From positions 46,030,742 to 46,094,741 of the forward strand of contig JAYGXS010000005.1 in assembly GCA_036362985.1 (NCBI GenBank): a stretch of 64,000 nt of DNA. Direction: 5' to 3'. How positions within the stretch are numbered: position 1 is the stretch's first letter; the number at the start of each line of letters is the position of its first letter. The position numbers and the translations under genes are program-made. The stretch comes from Ligula intestinalis. Taxonomy: Eukaryota > Platyhelminthes > Cestoda > Diphyllobothriidea > Diphyllobothriidae. The notes under the pieces were generated by a model. That model did no database searches. It had not been told where the DNA came from and saw only the letters and a list, made by a program, of their open reading frames with translations. Below are positions 49,420-60,480 of the stretch, piece after piece.

Positions 49420-50260
49420 AATCAATAGCACTTCCAACAGCCAAACCAAAACTCTGGATGTGCTATGAAGATGAGACATTTGTCACCATCCGAAGAATGA
49501 TGTAGACCTCCTACAAAAGAAGCTGAATTCCACATTCACAGAAATTGAATTTTCATTTGAAACAGAGGTTGATGGACAAATCCCATTTCTGGTTGTCTTT
49601 GTACATTAAAATACCTATGGATACCTCTCGATATCTGTTAACCGTAAAGAAACGTATTTGGATGTCATCACATATTTTGACAGCAACCAACCAGTATCTC
49701 ACAAAGGGGGTTCTGCCTACAGCCTTCTCAACCGTGCCTTACACCTGTTCTGATTACGAAGGTTATCAAGACGAGATGAAACACCTTTTTCACTTATTCT
49801 TCAAAATTGGATATCCACGCTATTTCGTGGTTCAGTACACAAACGAGAAATATCCAAAGGAAAACAAAAAGACTTTTTAAATGATACAGTCAGCCACGTA
49901 TCGAAAACGCTAACCTAGTGAACTATCCCATGCGTAAAAGATATATCTGAGCTTGTCGAAAGACAACAAAGAATACACTAGATCCAAGTGGCCACAAATT
50001 CGCATGGGAGAACACACGGATTGCTGGCACTCATCCACCTAGAAAAGACCGTATATTCCTGGAAGCAATGCACTCAAACGTGGCATGCATCAATAGGCAT
50101 ATCGAGTTGGACGCCAGCTGTAATTACCCCAAGGCCAAGTTCACTGCGCGCGAACAACCACGGCAACATGACGTAACGCATGTAACGCCTACTAGCGCAG
50201 ATTGGCATATGCGGCGGGGTAATCAGCCTTATAAATTTAAACATTAAAGTTTCAGCCTTC
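49420..50260 (+). pseudogene. PLE-C: RT C-terminus joined to nuclease C-terminus, GIY-YIG core missing
   Basis: KLWMCYEDETFVTIRR at about 49450-49497 is the YVDD catalytic block, here YEDE. Next comes LQKKLNSTFTEIEFSFETEV and DGQIPFLVVFVH, then KETYLDVITYFDSNQPVSHK, all typical of PLE reverse transcriptase. A frame change leads to YQDEMKHLFHLFFKIGYPRY, matching 'E...L...L..NGYPR.FI'. After about 49900 the text passes within 80 bp to HKFAWENTRIAGTHPPRKDR, then FLEAMHSNVACINRHIELD, the nuclease C-terminus. The GIY and YIG strands and the linker are absent, so an internal deletion has removed the nuclease core. Several stops are present. Confidence 0.82.
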
Positions 50261-50261
50261 C

Positions 50262-51825
50262 AAAAGAGGCATTTCTCTACTTAACTTTATTTCTGTTATC
50301 CATTATTTGACAAAAAAGACTGCGCATTACCCATTCATTAACATCGGAATTCAGGTTGTAACTTACCATACTGACAGTCCAGGTACTAGCTTAAAGGCCC
50401 AGACACGGTTTTTGCCGGTATTTATTTCACTGCCTGACACACCGGCGAGTGGTCCGGCTCATCAGTGGGTCCGCAGCTTTCTCTGTGTGCTTTATGGTTG
50501 ATATATCGGTTTTGAAAGTTCACTCTGCTCCACATCCTTGAAAACTTATTTTGATTCGAGGTATGCATCCGTATATATACAAGGTCTATAGGCATAGACC
50601 GATATTGTATTTTTATATTTCCGCTGAAACCCCTCATTTATGCATTTTGCTATAGAATGTATTTAAATAAATCAGAACATCGAAAAACAATTGAATAAAC
50701 ATAGCAGTTGAGTATGCGTAACTTTCAGTGCGGCTTTTTGGCAGGGACCTAGATAGAATGTTTCAAAAAACCTGAAGCTGCAAGTGTTCGAAATATGTTG
50801 AAATAGCACTACATTTCATGCTCTACGCTAAGGCTCCATGCTGCGTAATTATATTCAGTTCCACTTAGCAATAAGTGTTTTATTGGCAGGTCTCGACGAA
50901 TTGCCCGTTCTGACCACATTAATATTTTTATTTTTTCGGCATTTTTTATAGTAACAAGTTTGTCCTAAAGGTAAAAATCACGCTCTTTTTTAGTAAATTA
51001 TTTTCACCAATTATTGCAAGAAGCCTGTATGCAATCGAACAATACAGTTGCCGTTTTCAGCCCAACAGCCCGGTCAACGCACAAGAGAACGGGGGCATAA
51101 AACAAAAAAAACGTTTTTACCCCTAAAGTAACAAAAAGGGCATAGGCTTTAGGCTTATAGCAGCAAAGTGCTATGATGGGCGCTACGCAAGACTGAGAAT
51201 CAGTATGCTTACTACCTTTCTAGAAGAAAGCAAATCTAGGACAGCACAAAATAGTGCTTTGTATAAATGAGTTTTTACGGCACTGTCTACACTTTCTACT
51301 GTCTCCTCAGTCACTTTCCCGTCCTTTACTCTGCATTCTGTGTTTGTTTTTTGCAAACTTTTAAGCGTTAAAATAGGTTTTTACCATATTGGTAGGGTTT
51401 TTGTTGACAAGTCATTGGATTGCTTAAAGTTGCCGAACTAGAGTGGTTAACTTACCGGGCCTGTAAGCGAGTAACTGTCTGAGACTTCAAGCCGCACAAA
51501 AATATGTTCTGTTTTCACATAGACGAGGGTTTTGCAGCTGCAAGTCAACAGTGAACTGGTGCAACAGGTAGCACGGTAGCAAAGGTGACAAGAAGACCAA
51601 CCAAGATGCCTGGATGTGTAGATTAACCTTTAAAGCTGAAAAAAGGTAACCAAAAGTCTAGGCGAACTATATAGTATATGTTGGGGCGATATGCATCAAG
51701 TTATGTAAAGGATGCTTTGAATATAACAAGCACTAGAGTGTCTCATATGTCAGAACAAAGGAACCTATAAAAGCTTGAATCTCACTTTTTAACCCCCGAT
51801 TAATGATACAGTAAGTTGAATATTC
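50262..51825. other. Unrecognised AT-rich stretch
   Basis: No gene, RNA or known repeat was recognised. Confidence 0.4.
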
Positions 51826-51829
51826 AAGC

Positions 51830-51940
51830 AGAAATTTATAATGTTGCACTTATCCCCATTTTCACTATACCTACGTTGTATTTAAACAAATAAGGAAAAA
51901 TAATGTAATGAAATAAACTGAAATAAAATAAACACACACT
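51830..51940 (+). repeat. Possible LINE 3' tail
   Basis: The sequence ends in GAAATAAACTGAAATAAAAT, similar to the AAATAAACT ending of the LINE copies at 39.16 and 56.23 kb. It is preceded by CACTATACCTACGTTGTATT. No coding sequence remains upstream. It may be a dead-on-arrival 3' end of a related LINE. Confidence 0.35.
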
Positions 51941-52009
51941 CATTACATTAACTCCTTTCTTATACAGGTGAACATGCGTGTCCCAGGAAGTAATTGAGTA
52001 GAATACTTA

Positions 52010-52760
52010 TCGATCGCTGGGACAATACTCCTATTTGCCTGACGTTTCGACATCCGTTGCAAATTCATCATTAGAGACATTAGCAGAAAACAATAGCAGA
52101 AACGGGTAATATATGCACAGGGGTTTGCAGTATTTAGGGTAAACAGTCATTACTGCAAACATGCAGTGACAATTAGCGTTTATTGCCTTCTTGTGCGTGG
52201 ATAGTTTGTTAGTGGGCCTGGGGGCTCTGACCTGTTGAACTTTCATCACGCGTGATGGACTGCGGCGTGATGATTGCTCGGCCATCTTACCCGCTGATGT
52301 TTGCGCCGGATGACATGATGGCCTGTCCGTTCCCCAAGTGGACACTTGCTTTGGTTAAATTGAGCCTCAGCACAGAATACGGATTGAGCAAATCGTTGCA
52401 CTTGTGGTGGCTCGCGAACCATGGCTCAAGGAATTTTCGGGTCACTCGATTGGCAGCTCTTGCGAGAATTTCGGCCTCATCAAATTTGAATGTGTGGCTG
52501 GGTCTCGTCGAATGCGCCACAAATTTAGAATTGGCATAATTTCGCCGAACTGCTGCCGCATGTTTGGCAATCCACGTCTTGAGAAGTCTGCCGGTCAGGC
52601 TAATCAAAGTTTTTTCCCAGCGATCGATTCGTCTCCTTCTCATGTATTCCTTGCCCAAACAGTCACCACTCCTATTTATCTGTAGCTGCATGCAACGGTT
52701 GCCGTTTGGATATGACCGCGGCATCAGCATCTACACGCGATACCTCTTGTTGTCACGGTG
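52010..52760 (-). pseudogene. PLE-A: GIY-YIG C-terminus and 3' end
   Basis: The minus strand 52730-52287 encodes AVRRNYANSKFVAHSTRPSH, then TFKFDEAEILARAANRVT and LEPWFASHHKCNDLLNPYSV. It is co-linear with the PLE-A relic at 30420-30660. The continuation to 52015 carries the PLE-A 3' sequence: TGATTGCTCGGCCATCT, GGGTAATATATGCACAGG and ACGTTTCGACATCCGTTGC. This copy keeps a longer open frame than the 30-kb copy. The nuclease core strands are lost upstream, so it is a 5'-truncated insertion. Confidence 0.82.
52036..52079 (-). ncRNA. Hammerhead-like motif of PLE-A 3' end, copy at 52.0 kb
   Basis: Minus strand: UGUCU, then CUAAUGA (usual CUGAUGA with one change), UGA, AUUUG-CAA-CGGAU, GUC, GAAACGUC, and AGGCA. 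Stem I UGUCU/AGGCA forms 5 pairs. Stem II keeps pairing through U-G wobbles where the other copies have C-G. The G-to-A change in the first box would be expected to abolish activity. Confidence 0.45.
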
Positions 52761-52764
52761 ACAA

Positions 52765-53490
52765 AATGCGAAGTCACCGTTTGCTTACGCTCACAGGGAG
52801 AAAACAATAATTAGGGCGTAAAAAAATGGTTTTAGGGGTTAACAAGAGCCGAAGAGGCTGCTTCTGGTGGCAGTGGCCGCAGGCGAAGCCCAAAGTGATA
52901 GGAACTGCATCCACTCACGCCTGACAGTGTCTGCAAGTCTTAACAAGTCCGATGCAACTCTCTGGGTGCGAGATGGGAGATTTAATTATATGTGTGGCGG
53001 TCAAGCGAGTTCAAGTGCTGCATAATTGGTGCGTGAATTACTCAAGGGATGTCCTGTTTTGAGGTCACTGGCCGCGTGACGCCCAAACCGTGGGCTCGCA
53101 GAGACAATATTGTTCGCTCATTTGCGCTCGACCCAGCGTGATTGCCGATGGCAAATGCGACCTTTGGCCTCATGCGATCCGGGCGCACACATGCACCCTA
53201 GACTGGTCTGGCCTATCAGCGGCCTGAAGCTGACTAACACGCAAAGTCCGCTCGGTGGCCCTTGTGACAATTCTCGTACTGATGGGTCTTGGGATTCCGT
53301 CATCTGAGGGACGGACGCGACGGCGCCGCGCTCACGCACCCTCCCGGCTGGACCGAGTAGCAACTTCCTCCTAACACTTCTGTACACAATATATTGTTCC
53401 TTCTACTCTGGCCTTCCGAAGACTTCTCCCATCTCATAAGGAACCAGATCTGGAAGATTGTAGGTGTTAGGGTTAACCATCTTAGCCTAA
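52765..53490. other. Unrecognised GC-rich stretch, probably repeat-derived
   Basis: GC-richer than average, with open frames on both strands but no recognisable product. It lies between a PLE-A copy and an interspersed repeat, and is likely part of another repeat family. Confidence 0.35.
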
Positions 53491-53494
53491 ATTC

Positions 53495-53735
53495 CTATAG
53501 GCTCGCGTGGGTGTGCGCACGTGTGTGTGTGCGAGTGAATATCCTGGTGTCCCCGGTTTAAGGTCAGTGGTTGGGGGTGGGGGGGGGGGGCAGCAGTGAC
53601 GACATATGACCTTGAGGCTCTTGGAATCGAACAATTAACCAATGCTTGCTGTTGGCCACAGGAGCGACATCCAGGGGCAGCCTGCAAGTTTATGCCGGCA
53701 GCTGGTTTGTCTGACTCCTAACACCTACGGACATC
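53495..53735 (+). repeat. Diverged interspersed repeat, copy 2
   Basis: Partner of 48230-48470, with the same ordered blocks. This copy includes a GT-rich run (about 53505-53535) and a homopolymeric G run at about 53579-53590, which are absent or shorter in copy 1. Confidence 0.55.
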
Positions 53736-53859
53736 CTTCGGATACTCATCTGCACCTGCTACATTCCGGTTCCCCTCAATGTGCTGGCCTTCTTGGACAT
53801 TTCTTCGTTCAGCACCCAGCCGTACCAAGACCAACTCTTACCATGATAGCGTAGGGTGA

Positions 53860-55290
53860 TTCACAGACGGACGGCAAATTGGTGTGACTGCTGCTGGCAG
53901 ATGAAGAATTTAAAACTTAACTCTTTTCTGTACCGCAGCGCAATGTGGTTGTAAAACACTTTGACATCTGGATAAGGCAGGAGGATTGCGAAGCACTGGA
54001 ACAATTTGCTGATAGCCTCGGGCTTTCGAAATTTCACAATTATAGAGGGTTGTGCCAATCATCTATAAGTGACGGACGTTTGGAAATACCTGCGATTTTT
54101 GACACATCGGCTGGTTGCGCTCCCATTCGTGATCCAGGCTCAACTCTACTCTCGGCAACTACCTTGACAGCTGCGAAGTTGAACAGGTAGGTGTGGGCAT
54201 GCCACTTGCGATAACTCGTCGACTCGCCGTATAGACAGATAATCTGCTTGTGTGAGTGATCCGAGTATGCGAAGGTTTTGGCTTGTGAACTTAGAAGAAC
54301 TGCTTAGAAATGGGATGCGACAAATTACCCCAACTTGTTCATTGGGAATAATTCTGTCTTTGATTCTCATCACCCAGTTGCGTACGTCAGATTTAGGTTG
54401 GAGTAGAATTCAAAAACCTAGTCCTGTGGCGATGCGCCCACTCGCTTCTGAGGCATTTAAGGCAGAGCGTGCCAATTCCTCGGTGGCCCTTCTGCTTGGG
54501 TCTTCCGGGGCCGAACGTGTAGGCATCGGTTTATAATGTCTTTTGAAAATCCATTTCGAATAATTTGGTCACGAATATATCGGACCTCGCCTAATTTTTT
54601 TCCCGGCCTAACGTAGTGAGTCTGCGTCCATTTAAAGGGCATTGTCACACAGTTTCCTGTGAAAGCAACCGGATGGTTGCGTTGAGAACTAAAAATTTGT
54701 GTTGCGTATGTTGCCTTCATGTAAGTAGTTGTCTCCTTTTCACTGTTGGCCGCTCTCTGAAGAGGGCAGCAAAGAAAAGGCAGCTCTTACTCATGTTCTT
54801 CATACCTCGTGAATTTTTTTCCCTTTTGCAACATGCTCGTTTTAATGGAAAAAAAACCTGTCACCAACGTAGCGGTGCCCGAATACAGGTGTATATTGCG
54901 TACTAGATGTATTTTCTAGTGCCTGTAGGACCAGTTCTGCTAATAAACTGGAGGCCGGGAAGCCCATTGAAAATTTTTGATCTGTTTATAGGTTTTTTCA
55001 GCAAAGTTACAGTACGTTATTGGCAAGATTCGAATATCCTCGAGGGGTCTTCAATTTGTAGTGAGCTTGGAGCCTCATCACCTACCCCTTCAAGTCTCTT
55101 GCACAAGACTTCTAGCGCCAGATTTAGTAGAACAGATGTGAGTAACCGAATCACATCTAAGGGGACGGGGATTGCGTCCAAATGCATTATCCGGCCTCGA
55201 AGGTTTTCAAAGAAGCTAGAGGCTGGTCCAACTGAGGAAGTCCAGTTTTCATGGAGGAATTTTACTTTAATGTTCATCTGCTTCACCCAA
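53860..55290 (-). pseudogene. PLE-B reverse transcriptase and GIY-YIG relic
   Basis: Read on the minus strand from 55286: HENWTSSVGPASSFFENLRG, then LALEVLCKRLEGVGDEAPSS and LQIEDPSRIFESCQ (fingers region before the RT core). Shifted text TYKQIKNFQWASRPPVY follows at about 55010-54950, for 'YKQIKGTPMGSPVS'. RYVGDRFFF at about 54875-54850 is the YVDD box with Asp changed to Gly. Then comes RDQIIRNGFSKDIINRCLHV (54600-54540), a linker, and GVICRIPFLSSSSKFTSQNL (54320-54260), the GIY-YIG core with the YIG strand broken. FNFAAVKVVAES appears at about 54185-54150. Stops and frameshifts abound. This is the most complete PLE in the window in domain order, but it is dead. Confidence 0.82.
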
Positions 55291-55294
55291 TTAT

Positions 55295-56225
55295 AGGCAG
55301 GAACGCCTTTAAAGAGTAAAAGTGGCCGTAGGTGGACATCTGCTTTATGAATGTTTGACGAATCATGGACTCAAGCTAAAGCTGTATCTGGTACTTTCAT
55401 TTGGTGCCACTAATGTTTCTTGATCACATTCTTGCACTTTTATTATCCAAATCGTTATGTCAGTCGCTCTGACTCATTCATCTCAGAATACCCATTCTTC
55501 CAGTTTTATGACTTGGTTGACTTACTTCCTTCGACATATATGGAATGGTGCCTAAGATCAGAAGAAGCAATATATAAGATCAATTCTATGACAAAATGAG
55601 CAGTATGTATGCGATCCAGTTGTAATAGAAACGGGTGACAATTCTGAGTATGAGGATGGTAATTATCTTTCGTGCTTCCATTAAGGTGTGTTCGCTCCCA
55701 TTCGTGTATTAAGAGGTTACAACTTTATTGGTAGTCCCTGATGCGCTTATTGCTCTGCACCTTGGCTTAGTCAGGACTTCCGCATTAAATAATGTTTGCT
55801 CGCATGTTCCCCACTAATCCTATTACATATTACGGGCAGAAAGAGGCAACAAATTGCATTCCCTGCGTAACTGCGTAACAGCAAAACATTAATGAGCCAC
55901 TCACAGCTCACACTCTTGTCAGCTCCCTCGAGAAATGTGGCTTTGTTTATCTGTAGGATTTGGCAGAGTCATTTAAACGAACCCAATATGAATGGTGGGG
56001 CTATACTCCTTCATTGCTGCTTAATGTTCAGTTATGCGTGTCAAGAGTTATCCTCCCGGATCCCCTTTATCACTTATGGCCATGCTGACCAGTATAACTG
56101 ATGAAATTGCGGCAATTCCAATTCCAGAACAACGACATAAGCCTTTTAAAGCGGGGCCTGCTAAGCATTTAAAGTATATGGTTGCCCGGCTACTGTGTAA
56201 GATAAGCAGTATAACCACTAGTGGT
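55295..56225. other. Unrecognised stretch
   Basis: No gene was recognised between the PLE-B relic and the second LINE. The first part could be the eroded 5' part of that PLE. Confidence 0.35.
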
Positions 56226-56435
56226 AAATTTAGTTTATTTGGTGAGAATAATAGGCAATGCCTTTGAACACCCTATTCATTGCGTTAACAGCACCTATTA
56301 AAATGTACCCCTTCGAACATAGTATTGGCAAACAGGGAGTAGCATTGTTTTTTACAATATATGTCTGGTGTATAGAATTCAGACTGGAAGGGAAGGGACC
56401 GAACACATGTAATTATCCAAGCGTTGTTTGTACCT

Positions 56436-57960
56436 CTAAAGGGAAGTGGCCTCCACGACTGACTGTGTAAGGTTGTTCCACTGTTGAATGACACGTTGCG
56501 TGAATAATTCAGAGCGGAGGTTTAGCTTGGACATCTTCGTGCGCAGCTTCATTGTGTGCCCACAGAGATGAGGCAAGAGGTGCCCCTGAAACATGTCCTC
56601 AAAGCGTAATCCTTTCTCAATACCGTTCATTATCTTATAAATTCGGATAAGATCCCCTCTTTGTTGCCTGTAATGCAGAGGGAATAAATGTAGGCACGCC
56701 AGTCACTCCATGTAAGTGTGGTTCTTTAGACCTCTTACTAGCTTTGTTGCTCGACGCTGCACTTTCTCCGGACACGTTATGTTCTTTGCTAGTCATGGCC
56801 GCCACACCTGGATGCAATTCTCTAGGTGTGGTCGAACAAATGTGCCATGCACTCTTCAAAGAGATCTTCATCGAAGGCAAGAAACGCCCTTTTGATAGCG
56901 TGCAGCACTCCCGTGGCTTTATTTGCCACTTTGACAGATTGTAATGAGGGCTTCAGATTACTCAGTTTTCAATTGCCAAGGTCTTTCTGCGTAGATGCTA
57001 CGGGATTTTGGATGTTTTTCAGGTGATAAGTCCTGCTGCTCTGGGGAATAGGGGAGTTTGTTTGACGCAGGTGGAGGACGGCACACTTTTGCACATTGAA
57101 ATCCAGCAGCCATCTCTCAGACCACGTCTGCAGTTTGCAACGATTAGTTTGCAGAACATCTCGGTCGCCTGAGCGCTTTATGACCTGCCATATCTTAACG
57201 TCATCGGCGAACATGATTTTACCGCAGTCCAGTTCTTGAAGGCTGTCATTTAAATAGAGATTGAAGAGTAGAGAACCGGGAGCGAAGCCTTGAAGAACCC
57301 CACAAACTACGTCAACTCAGTCCGATTTATCCTCCACGATGCAAACGCGTCGTTTTCGACCGACTAAAAATGACGTGATCCAGTTTAAAATGTTCCCCTT
57401 GATGCCAAGCACGTTCAGTTTATGTAAAAGGCGTTGGTGGGAGCCGCTGTCAAAGGCATTGCGGAAATCGATGCACACTACGGCCACTTCGAAGCCCTCT
57501 TCTAAAGCACTTGTCGAAGCCTCAATGGAAGTCAGTAAATTCGAACAGCAGGAGCGCCCTCGCCGAAAGGCATGTTGGAAATTTTGTATGATGTCATCCT
57601 CATCACAAAATCTTAGTATGGCCTGCTTGACAAGGACCTCCATCATTTTGTAGGAAAGGCAAGTCAAGTTTATTGGCCGAGAGCTGTTTGCTGACATCTT
57701 GCTTCCTCGTTTATTTAACGGTACGATGTTGGCCATCTTCTATTGCAAAGGCCAGTCCCCTGTTCTCATGCAAAGCTCAAACAGAGATGATAGAGGCTCT
57801 GATAGGTCGGTCTTACGTCTGCGACGGAAAATGCAACAGTTTAAATAACGGCTGTACGTTCGCCCACTTCTAATACTATATTGTCGTCGGAGATTCCATC
57901 AAACGCGCCGATCTAGAAAACTCTGACAGTTAATCTACGTTCCGCGGACCTTCCGTTACT
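56436..57960 (-). pseudogene. LINE reverse transcriptase remnant (copy 2)
   Basis: The frame 57736-57317 encodes NSSRPINLTCLSYKMMEVLV, then FRRGRSCCSNLLTSIEAST and CIDFRNAFDSGSHQRLLHKL. The first catalytic Asp (CIDF) is intact, unlike copy 1. The frame 57214-56969 gives IMFADDVKIWQVIKRSGDRD with an intact FADD box. C-terminal blocks (LHPGVAAMTSKEHN and shifted text, then MNGIEKGLRFEDMFQGHLL at 56630-56436) follow in other frames. Stops after KDKSD and further frameshifts prevent a full-length protein. The catalytic triad residues that I can see are retained. Confidence 0.88.
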
Positions 57961-58466
57961 CCGTTCCCGAGGTTATCTATTAGAGTTGCAACGTCATCCC
58001 CGTGCTTCCCTTGACGGCGGATGTATTCATCAAAATTTTTGGACATATTTTAGCTGGCGTTGTCAGTTGACGCCCAAAGGCAGTTCTAGAATTACGTATT
58101 TCCTTTACCGCATATCTTTCGTTGCGTTTTATATTCGGCAAGTGATGTTGAATCTTGACGATGCTCTTTCTTTTTCCAAAGCCTTTTTTTCTTTTTTGTA
58201 GCCCATTATAACACCTGGTTGATAAATGGATGTCTGGTACATGGTCTTATTACTTTCATTGGGCAATTGACTTCAATTAAGCGCTCTGCAGGCCCTTGGA
58301 TATGCTGCCATAATTCATTTGTGACGTCCTTATTGGGTAACCAGTTTTCTGCGGAAGCGGTACGTCTCATTTCTTCAAAATTGGCTTTCCAAATATTTCT
58401 GCGTCTCTTTTTTTGTGATTTTGGCGACTCTAGATAACACATGCAGGGCAAAGCAACATATTATCT

Positions 58467-58930
58467 TTACCCAAGTGGCGATTGTGAGTTCACCTCCCTT
58501 ATTATCCCCTCTTCCTTTCTAAAAACAACATCTAGACAGTTTGGTTGCTGGCCTTCTCGCAGTCGGGTTGTGAAATCTATGTGTTGAATGAGATATTGCT
58601 CCAACGAAAACTGAATAAGAAAAACTGAAATCGTTGTTAATTGAAATGTGCTGCTGCGGCCTTTATTCCATGCCTCATCCAATAGATGCCAGGAGCGTTG
58701 AAATCACCCAAGAGTAATGAGTTTTCCTGTTTACAGATAATTTTTAGTGAACTCAGCAGTTGTACTTCGCCACTTTCACTGGAGGTGGGAGGCCGATAAA
58801 CAACGCATATATTGAGTGCCAGATTATGCCTTAGCTTAATTGTGCACAAAATTACTTCATATCGTCGAAGGGCTACATCTGCAATTTCCCTCTAACAACA
58901 GGAAATGTCCTTGGCTACATAAAGTGCCAC
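58467..58930 (-). pseudogene. LINE endonuclease remnant, N-terminus deleted (copy 2)
   Basis: The frame 58849-58637 encodes LALNICVVYRPPTSSESGEV, then LLSSLKIICKQENSLLLGDF and NAPGIYW, the distal endonuclease blocks (VVYRPP and GDFNAP.I.W). Upstream, the sequence jumps at about 58930 from the ORF1-side text directly to GTGGCACTTTATGTAGCC. The TETWL block and everything before GGVALYV have been removed by the 603-bp deletion. The next frame, 58682-58467, continues as QYLIQHIDFTTRLREGQQPN, then CLDVVFRKEEGIIREVNSQS. Confidence 0.82.
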
Positions 58931-59065
58931 CAGTTCGAAATGACGAACGAGACCTCGATAGTGCTCCACCTTATCCCCAGCAACGGTAGCCGTTGTTTCT
59001 GGTGCACCCTGCATCACTATATGTTGCTTACGGTTGGCTCGAGCTTGGGCTTTGGTCACATCGCA

Positions 59066-59603
59066 CTAAAGCAGATTAGCAGCAGGGATTTCGGAGTCTA
59101 GATCTGCGAAAGATTCTCTGGACATTTTGCTGGTAGCATTTTCTACTAAGTGACAGTTTACCCTTTGCTCCAATTCAACTTCCTTTTCCGAAGAAGTCTC
59201 CTCTTGGAGTGGTTGTCGTACTTTTTTTTCACATGGTGTGTTCCAAGTTCTGTCTTGCGATAAAACTGAGGGCTTTGGTTGGTTTTTAGTAGGCTGCTCT
59301 TCATCCACCTTCTGCTGGCGTATACACCTGCGTTTGGCCCTGCTGTATTCGTGGTTTCCTGGTTTATTAACCAATGACCTCTCCTCTGCATGTGCCGCAT
59401 CACTTGGAGTGGTTTTCGTACTTTTTGTTCAAATAGCCATCTCCAAGTTCTGTCTTGCGATAAAAGTGAGGGCTTTGGTTGGTCTTTAGCAGGTCGCTTT
59501 TCAGCCGCCTTCTGCTGGCGTATGCGTCTGCGTTTGTCCCCGCTGGATTCTTGGTCTCGTGGTTTATTAACCACCGACCTGTCCTCTGCATGCGCCGCAT
59601 CAG
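59066..59603 (-). pseudogene. LINE ORF1-like remnant with duplicated unit (copy 2)
   Basis: The minus-strand frames 59600-59400 and 59574-59158 encode the same basic sequence twice: MRRMQRTGRWLINHETKN, then MRHMQRRGHWLINQETTN. Each is followed by a QTELG-like block. KMSRESFADLDSEIPAANLL follows at the end. The extra unit is 200 bp, not a multiple of three, so the two copies lie in different frames. The function is presumed ORF1-like nucleic-acid binding from the Arg/Lys-rich composition only. Confidence 0.6.
59204..59603. repeat. 200-bp tandem duplication in LINE copy 2
   Basis: Unit 1 (59204-59403) and unit 2 (59404-59603) both begin TTGGAGTGGTT and both end near GCCGCATCA. They share CAAGTTCTGTCTTGCGATAA and CTTCTGCTGGCGTAT at the same offsets. 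Copy 1 of the LINE (35411-35653) has a single unit. Confidence 0.88.
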
Positions 59604-59934
59604 GCGGTGTTACCTTATTGGGCGTTATGAGCGCTGTTTATATCACCGCGTAAAATTCAAGGCTTCTCTTTAAACGCATTACGCGCGTGGCTTAGTTAAG
59701 ACATTCATCGCAATCTGCACGCGCAGGCCTCTTTGGCTAGGTGGTGTTCGGTTCTAAATTGGTTGGTGAAAGAACATTCGTTTTTGCATATTGGTTGGTA
59801 TGGGATTTGGCACGCGTTATTGAAAGCGCTTAGGCCATTTCTGAGAGTACCTTGTCAAAGGTTGTAAGAGGCGACTTACATATGTTAACCTGATAACACG
59901 CGTTAAAGTATATATTAGCGACTTGGCCTTCAGG

Positions 59935-60008
59935 GTGTGAGCTGGTGGTGAATTCGGTAGAGCGTCCCACATTATAAAATGAGGTCCGGGGTCCAAATGC
60001 AGCCATCG
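59935..60008 (+). repeat. tRNA-like sequence, antisense in LINE 5' region (copy 2)
   Basis: Counterpart of 35080-34985. A box-A-like GGTGAATTCGGTAGAGCG is followed by a box-B-like GGGGTCCAAATGC. Box B is more degraded than in copy 1 (GTTCAAATC there). Confidence 0.5.
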
Positions 60009-60334
60009 ACTAACATTTTCTTTTCAGCTAGCAGAGATGGATCGTGCATGTTAGCGTTACCCATGCTATTGGAAACTTTATTAGAGTGCATTAATTCAAA
60101 GTCTGCAATCAACCAGTCGTGCTAATATACGAAGCGAAAAGATTTGCTTGTGCGATTAATTTCAACAGTCAGAATTTTAATGTGAACGATTCAGCCTTTG
60201 TTTTTAGGAGTTCTTTGCACTGTTTCAATCAGAGTTAGAAGCAGCGATGTTGTTTTTAAGAGCGAGTGAACTTCCAGACTTGTGCCGATCGTAGGGATAA
60301 CTTCCAGAACATGGTATGATCCGCGGTCCAGTTA

Positions 60335-60480
60335 GATTGTGAGAGCGAAGGATTCATCTCAATCAGAAAGGATATTTCCAAAGGATAGATAATACGCAGT
60401 CGAGTTGGATTGTGAAAGCGAAGGATTCATCTCACTCAGAAAGGATATTTCCAAAGGGCAGTTCCTTTGTCAGTTTTTTT
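60335..60480. repeat. 73-bp tandem duplication near LINE copy 2 5' end
   Basis: GATTGTGAGAGCGAAGGATT at 60335 and GATTGTGAAAGCGAAGGATT at 60408 start two units sharing TCAGAAAGGATATTTCCAAA. LINE copy 1 has one such unit. Confidence 0.85.
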
